Assembly: GCA_001603005.1 (NCBI GenBank)
Contig: LVAJ01000034.1
Coordinates: 62,001 to 126,000 of the forward strand
Length of the DNA: 64,000 nucleotides
Source: Clostridiales bacterium Firm_04
Lineage (GTDB): Bacteria > Bacillota > Clostridia > Oscillospirales > Ruminococcaceae
Direction of reading: 5' to 3'
Shown: one piece after another, positions 60,214-64,000 of the stretch
Position numbering within the stretch: position 1 is the first letter of the stretch
Layout: the number at the start of each line of letters is the position of its first letter
Made by a program: the position numbers and the translations under genes
Notes under the pieces: model-generated
Databases searched by the model: none
Told to the model about the DNA's origin: nothing
What the model saw: the letters and a program-made list of their open reading frames with translations, nothing else

Positions 60214-61761
60214 TTATTCGGTCAGGTCGGAGAAGTCGATCATGCCGGCAACTGCAATGCCCTTTGCATTGGTCATTTCCTTCAGGATCGTGATGACAGA
60301 TGCATCAATGCCGGTGTTCTTCTTGATGACTGCGACCTTGTACTTCGGATACAGCGTACCGACACCGTCGACCTTCTGCGGCTCGCTGAGGTTCCGCAGG
60401 ACATTGTCCACATCCGCGATCATGGTATCTACACGCGGTGCGCCGTTCTCCGAACGGATCATGACAACAAATTCATCCGAACCGGTACGGTATACGCTGC
60501 CGTTCGGGAATGCATCCATAAGAGCTCTTGCGGTGCGCACCAGCATTTCGTCGCCGGTGTCGCTTCCGAATGCCGTATTGATGTTGCTGAAATCTGCCAG
60601 ATTGAACAGCGCGAAGTAATACGGATTCGTCATGCCGTCATGGATATCGGACAGCGAGATCGTCAGCTTGACACGGTTGCCGACCTCGGTCAGAACGTCA
60701 TTGAACATTGCCGAGTTCAGCGAGTGCTTTGCCTGATTCATGCGCTCAACCGATGCGACAAGCTTCATGTTGACCTTCTCCTGCTTCTTGTTCAGATATG
60801 CGAACAGGAGCATGAGAATCAGGATCAGTGCGGAGAAAATGCCGAGGAACGTTCTCATCACGTTCACAAGCTTGTAAACCTCGGAACGGCTGTCGTTCAT
60901 CATCAGAACCCAGTTGCGCTCCGGCAGCCACACGGATGCGCCGACGAATGCGCCCATAGGCAGATCGTACTCATAATTCGTGGTGAGCTCGGTGTTTTTG
61001 CCTGTGTTATATTCATCACAGGTACGGATCAGGTCGGGCAGAACGACCGGCTTGCCCGCATTGTTCGGATCATCCTGGTCGAAAACATATGTCGCTTTCT
61101 TCACATCCATCATCGTATAGGTGGAATGCTCCAGACCGTTTGCCTTGATGTCGTTCAGCTTCTGCATGATGTTGTCCGCATCCAGAGACAGGCCGACAAT
61201 GCCGAGCGGCTTTCCGCTGTCGCTGAACACGCCGTAATACAGCGCCATGACCTTGTGACCGGACGTCGGGGAGACCACGATGCCGGCGTTGTAAACGCCG
61301 CCCTTGTGATCCATGACATCAGCCTGCAGTGCTGCAAGCTCCTCGTCCGTGACGAGTTCCTTGCCGACACCGCTGACGGAGCTGTCGGTCAGGATCTTCG
61401 TCTTCCATGACGTTGTATAAAGGCTCTCCAGACCTTCAAACTCCTTTGCGAAGCGGTCTGTGCAGTGCTGTGCGTCAATGACCTTCAGGTCGAGGTTCTG
61501 GTTTGCCATCATTTCCTGTACTTCCGGCGTGGAAGCGAACAGTCTCATTTTACTTTCCGCGTTTTCGACGAAGTCCGAAACGATGAACGCACGCTCATTT
61601 GCAATTGCAGTGAGCTGCTCCGTCGCACTTTCCTTCGCACTCTTGCTGACCTGCCATGTTACACCCAGAGACAGCAGCAGCATCAGCACAAACTGGATAA
61701 TCATAAAACGGTTCAAGAAATTGAAGCTCAGGTCCTTCTTTTTCCGATTGAGTTTACTCAC
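60214..61761 (-). CDS. Membrane sensor with dCache and degenerate GGDEF domain
   Basis: The 515-residue protein has two membrane segments (FMIIQFVLMLLLSLGVTW near 19-36; FLGIFSALILILMLLFAY near 305-322) around an extracellular dCache-like sensor domain (IVSDFVENAESKMRLFASTPEVQ; GIVVSPTSGHKVMALYYGVF; GIVGLSLDADNIMQKL). The cytoplasmic C-terminus is a GGDEF fold, but the key residues are changed. The signature reads GSDEF, and the metal-binding DxD segment reads FNLADFSNIN. It is therefore probably not an active diguanylate cyclase and may bind a ligand or partner. It follows the deaminase-like gene by 43 bp. Confidence 0.9.
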   Translation of the reverse strand: MSKLNRKKKDLSFNFLNRFMIIQFVLMLLLSLGVTWQVSKSAKESATEQLTAIANERAFIVSDFVENAESKMRLFASTPEVQEMMANQNLDLKVIDAQHCTDRFAKEFEGLESLYTTSWKTKILTDSSVSGVGKELVTDEELAALQADVMDHKGGVYNAGIVVSPTSGHKVMALYYGVFSDSGKPLGIVGLSLDADNIMQKLNDIKANGLEHSTYTMMDVKKATYVFDQDDPNNAGKPVVLPDLIRTCDEYNTGKNTELTTNYEYDLPMGAFVGASVWLPERNWVLMMNDSRSEVYKLVNVMRTFLGIFSALILILMLLFAYLNKKQEKVNMKLVASVERMNQAKHSLNSAMFNDVLTEVGNRVKLTISLSDIHDGMTNPYYFALFNLADFSNINTAFGSDTGDEMLVRTARALMDAFPNGSVYRTGSDEFVVMIRSENGAPRVDTMIADVDNVLRNLSEPQKVDGVGTLYPKYKVAVIKKNTGIDASVITILKEMTNAKGIAVAGMIDFSDLTE

Positions 61762-61804
61762 AGTTCATCCATCCTTTCCCTATCTTGCAATACTTCCTTC
61801 ATAC

Positions 61805-62410
61805 TTACTTTTTGCCGAACAGTCCGCCGAGCAGACCTTTTTTCTTTTTTGTACTTTCAGTCAGCTCCTCCATCAGAGCGATGTCCTCATCGGTCTGCTC
61901 CTCCTCTTTGGCTGCGGCAAGCAGGTCATTGACCTTGCCGCTCAGGAGTGCGCTTTTCGATCTCCCCGTCACGACCACGGATGAACGTGTCGCAGAGATC
62001 GGCACGCCCTGCTGAATCGAACTGCGCATCGGCTGATTCAGCGCCGGCTGATTCTGCATCATGATTTCCTGAAACGGTACCGGTCTGTCCGGCATCGTAA
62101 CGACTGCGCCCGTATTGACGGGATCCAGTGAGATGATGTAACGGATGCAGTTGATGCACGGCAGAATCGCGAGCCTGCTGGATGCATCGACCAGAAGCAC
62201 CGCTTCCACTGCCGTTTCGCCGAAGCCCTGCATATTGCGGACCGCCTCGACCTCGGCATGCACTGTGTTCTGGCTGACACCGTTGAAGACTCTGCCGGAT
62301 TTTGCGATGAGAATACATACCGTCGTATTCGGCTCGAGATAGCCGCGTGAGGAGACTGTATAATTCACCACATCCATTGCCATCTTGTAAATCTGGTTAA
62401 AATCCACCAC
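61805..62410 (-). CDS. Cytidine-deaminase-fold protein
   Basis: The 201-residue protein starts at GTG (62410), 8 nt after AGGAGG; an ATG further upstream has no ribosome binding site. Residues 1-110 look like a zinc-dependent cytidine deaminase fold: TTVCILIAKSGRVFNGVSQN, then the HAE motif in TVHAEVEAVRNMQ and the PCxxC motif in LAILPCINCIRYI. All three expected zinc ligands and the catalytic Glu are present. The rest is a polar tail that ends in a basic Gly-rich segment (TKKKKGLLGGLFGKK), possibly a membrane or protein contact. The substrate is unknown. It is the first gene of an operon with the degenerate GGDEF sensor. Confidence 0.85.
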   Translation of the reverse strand: MVDFNQIYKMAMDVVNYTVSSRGYLEPNTTVCILIAKSGRVFNGVSQNTVHAEVEAVRNMQGFGETAVEAVLLVDASSRLAILPCINCIRYIISLDPVNTGAVVTMPDRPVPFQEIMMQNQPALNQPMRSSIQQGVPISATRSSVVVTGRSKSALLSGKVNDLLAAAKEEEQTDEDIALMEELTESTKKKKGLLGGLFGKK

Positions 62411-62596
62411 GAAATATGCCTCCTTTCCGTTTGATGATCCTGTGTACTTTCCTGTACGTTTCCTGCGAACCGTATCCCGCCTGAAATCTTTACACACCGT
62501 ATAATTTTAGGCGAAAATAAAGGTTCGTTTATTCTTCCGTTCCGCCGTTTTCCATGTCCGGAAGGAGCCGGAAAGCGCGAACTTCCTTACACTATT

Positions 62597-62625
62597 TTTA
62601 TACCATAAAAGCAAAAAAATGTCAA
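62597..62625 (-). promoter_or_regulatory. Promoter of the deaminase-like/GGDEF operon
   Basis: On the minus strand TTGACA (62620-62625), a 17-bp spacer and TATAAA (62597-62602). The leader to GTG 62410 is about 180 nt. Confidence 0.7.
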
Positions 62626-62984
62626 GTAATTTTATGTATAACTTTTCGCAAGATTCTACTGCAATTTGCACAAAGAATAAGTTAAATATCAGCGTTTCAA
62701 CTTAATTGTTAAGCGGCGGATTTGTTGCGAATTTTATGTTTTTCCGCGGATTTCTGCGGTTTTCCGCGGATTTTATATTGTTAAACACAGATGACAATTC
62801 AAACGCATTTTTGAAGACAATTTGTTATACTACGGCAAAATAATACAGAACGTCTAATTTGTTTGAAAATAAATTTTGTAAATAATTGTCGCCGGATTGT
62901 TTGGTTTCTGCTAAAATCGTACTGGGAAAAGTATAAATAATACAAGAAATAATAGTCAAACTATCAATCTACCGAAAGTATATA
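62626..62984. other. AT-rich intergenic stretch with CCGCGG repeats
   Basis: I see no ORF. TTTCCGCGGATTT occurs at 62741 and again 20 bp later at 62761, with a diverged GCGGCGGATTT at 62712. The rest is AT-rich and resembles an upstream control region more than a gene. Confidence 0.5.
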
Positions 62985-63014
62985 GAAAAAGCAGACGCCT
63001 TTTCAGACGTCTGC
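62985..63014 (-). terminator. Terminator of the XRE regulator gene
   Basis: On the minus strand GCAGACGTCTG pairs with the GCGTCTGC side (GCAGACG/CGTCTGC core), followed by TTTTT. Confidence 0.85.
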
Positions 63015-63036
63015 CTGCGCTCTGATGTGCCGGATC

Positions 63037-63636
63037 TCATCTCCGCTCCGGACGGATGTCCTGATACAGAAATCCGCATGCGGTGCAGTACCAGACCAGT
63101 CTGCCGCTGCGGTACATCGGCATCGTGAACTGGAAATCCCATTCCGGATACTGCCGGAACAGCATTACGCTGCTGTCCGTCACATATGCCGCAAATGAAA
63201 TATAGTGCTCCTTGGTCATCGGGTGTTCCGCGGTCACGTACCACTCCCCGCCAACATCCGCAAGCCGGAGCATCTCGTCCGGTTCCGCTTTGCGCGGCTC
63301 CAGTGCGGAAAGCCGGCTGCCGCAGCAGGTCACATCCGCGCCGGACGCTGCGGTGATGATGTTCCCGCATGTCCGGCAAACATAGAATTTCGTCTTTTTC
63401 ATATTGCCTTTCTCCTTTTCATTCTGCCGCAGCTCGCCGGAAAGCAGAACCTGCATGTCCGTGCCGAACAGATCTGCCAGCGCTTTCAGCAGCGAAACAT
63501 CCGGACAGCCGTTCCCGCATTCCCATTTCGAAACTGCCTTGTCACTGACATGCAGCTGCTCCGCAAGCTGCCTTTGCGTCAGTCCGCGCGCTGTCCGCAG
63601 CTGCCGGATCAGCGCACCTGTTTTGATCGGATCCAT
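63037..63636 (-). CDS. XRE-family regulator fused to a desulfoferrodoxin-like domain
   Basis: The 199-residue protein has an N-terminal helix-turn-helix (IRQLRTARGLTQRQLAEQLHVSDKAVSKWECGNGCPDVSLLKALADLFG, residues 9-57). A C-terminal region follows that looks like desulfoferrodoxin: a zinc-ribbon-like start FYVCRTCGNIITAASGADVTCCGSRLSAL (CxxC and CC pairs), then HPMTKEHYISFAAYV and VWYCTACGFLYQ. Desulfoferrodoxins use Fe(Cys)4 and Fe(His)4Cys centres against superoxide. Here the metal-binding Cys pairs are partly kept, which suggests metal- or redox-sensitive DNA binding. That function is inferred. ATG 63636 is preceded by AGGAGGTGCG. Confidence 0.88.
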   Translation of the reverse strand: MDPIKTGALIRQLRTARGLTQRQLAEQLHVSDKAVSKWECGNGCPDVSLLKALADLFGTDMQVLLSGELRQNEKEKGNMKKTKFYVCRTCGNIITAASGADVTCCGSRLSALEPRKAEPDEMLRLADVGGEWYVTAEHPMTKEHYISFAAYVTDSSVMLFRQYPEWDFQFTMPMYRSGRLVWYCTACGFLYQDIRPERR

Positions 63637-63667
63637 GATCGCACCTCCTCACGTTCCGCATGCTTCT

Positions 63668-63696
63668 ATGATACAGGATAATCGGTGCGCTGTCAA
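63668..63696 (-). promoter_or_regulatory. Promoter of the XRE regulator gene
   Basis: On the minus strand TTGACA (63691-63696), a 17-bp spacer and TATCAT (63668-63673). Confidence 0.75.
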
Positions 63697-63718
63697 TCCA
63701 CGCTCCGTAGAATGCAGA

Positions 63719-63765
63719 GATCCCCCGCCGGATCTTTGTGAACCGGCGAGGGATCCTTTTCTGCA
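63719..63765. terminator. Hairpin, possible terminator
   Basis: GATCCCCCGCCGG and CCGGCGAGGGATC form a long stem followed by CTTTTC on the plus strand. No plus-strand gene stands before it. It lies just downstream of the minus-strand gene that ends at 63896. Confidence 0.5.
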
Positions 63766-63867
63766 ATACCGCAAAAAACTGTTCGGGAGGACTGTTTGTC
63801 AGGATGCTTGATGCGGTGCTGCATATACAGTACAGCCTGCGCTACCCGTAATGAAGTCGCAGACCGT

Positions 63868-63901
63868 TCAAGAGGGGCTTAGTATCAAGAGGGGCTTAGT
63901 A
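63868..63901. repeat. Perfect 17-bp tandem duplication at a stop codon
   Basis: TCAAGAGGGGCTTAGTA is present twice in direct succession (63868-63884 and 63885-63901). The right copy contains the stop codon of the minus-strand gene. Confidence 0.85.
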
Positions 63902-64000
63902 AGCATGCATCCGGTTCAGCTCCGACAGGATGTACAGATACGCCTGATAAAGCGGCACACTGTCGTCCGGAATCGGATCCGTGGGGACGAACAAGCCGTT
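63896..64000 (-). CDS. C-terminal end of a gene cut by the window edge
   Basis: The minus-strand frame is open from the window edge to TAA at 63896-63898. It reads NGLFVPTDPIPDDSVPLYQA and YLYILSELNRMHAY, a protein-like C-terminus. The N-terminal part lies outside the window and no family can be named. Confidence 0.5.
   Translation of the reverse strand, partial: NGLFVPTDPIPDDSVPLYQAYLYILSELNRMHAY

Overview
The window looks like a chromosome segment of a cellulolytic, Gram-positive gut or rumen Clostridium relative, most likely a Ruminococcus of the R. champanellensis type. The evidence is inference from content: several secreted proteins carry dockerin modules, two carry cohesin-like modules, there is a dockerin-bearing GH5 enzyme, very large LRR_5 (BspA-like) surface proteins, Thr-rich linkers, a high-GC coding style, and strong sigma-A promoters with 17-bp spacers. 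No phage, plasmid, IS transposase or CRISPR array was seen.

Layout. 1-8.2 kb: a broken gene remnant, purA, a small secreted protein, a sigma factor with its DUF4367 partner, an ABC-F ATPase, tRNA-Ala, and a MazG-like/DUF1963 pair. 8.4-11.7 kb: a secreted LRR_5 protein with a C-terminal dockerin. 11.9 kb: a probable 32-residue membrane peptide gene with its own promoter. 12.1-17 kb: a MoxR / DUF58 / transglutaminase operon. 17.3-20.2 kb: an LTA-synthase-like sulfatase and a membrane-anchored hydrolase. 20.3-25.3 kb: CoA metabolism (CoaBC, an ECF S component, CoaX) interrupted by a second sigma/anti-sigma pair and a small AT-rich cassette. 25.4-29.8 kb: a BclA-C-like protein, a GH25 lysozyme with a cohesin-like module, tRNA-Thr, ScpA and an M50 protease. 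30-33 kb: TcdA and a dockerin-bearing GH5 enzyme. 33.8-47.4 kb: a two-gene operon encoding a 2814-residue protein with two dockerins and a cohesin, followed by a 1739-residue LRR_5 protein. 47.6-58 kb: a LexA-box-controlled AAA ATPase/YolD-like pair, carbonic anhydrase, an epimerase, a hydrolase, a macro-domain protein, a zinc-ribbon membrane protein and a LexA-box-controlled Y-family polymerase. 58-64 kb: another dockerin protein, a cytidine-deaminase-fold/degenerate GGDEF operon, an XRE regulator fused to a desulfoferrodoxin-like domain, and the 3' end of a further gene.

The most unusual signal is not a gene. Most of the longer intergenic gaps hold members of a dispersed family of hairpin cassettes (11.8, 26.0, 29.9-30.1, 33.1-33.7, 49.0-49.5, 53.2-53.6, 56.2-56.4 and 59.5-60.1 kb). 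Copies keep the same stems with different bases: in several stems both arms have changed together. That is the mark of selection on structure, in RNA or single-stranded DNA. One copy sits between 31-bp direct repeats that carry the neighbouring gene's promoter.

The secreted proteins suggest a cell-surface system for degrading plant polysaccharide and cell walls and for adhesion. The sigma/anti-sigma pairs, the degenerate GGDEF receptor and the palindromes at secreted-protein promoters are candidate regulators of it. The last point is inference only.
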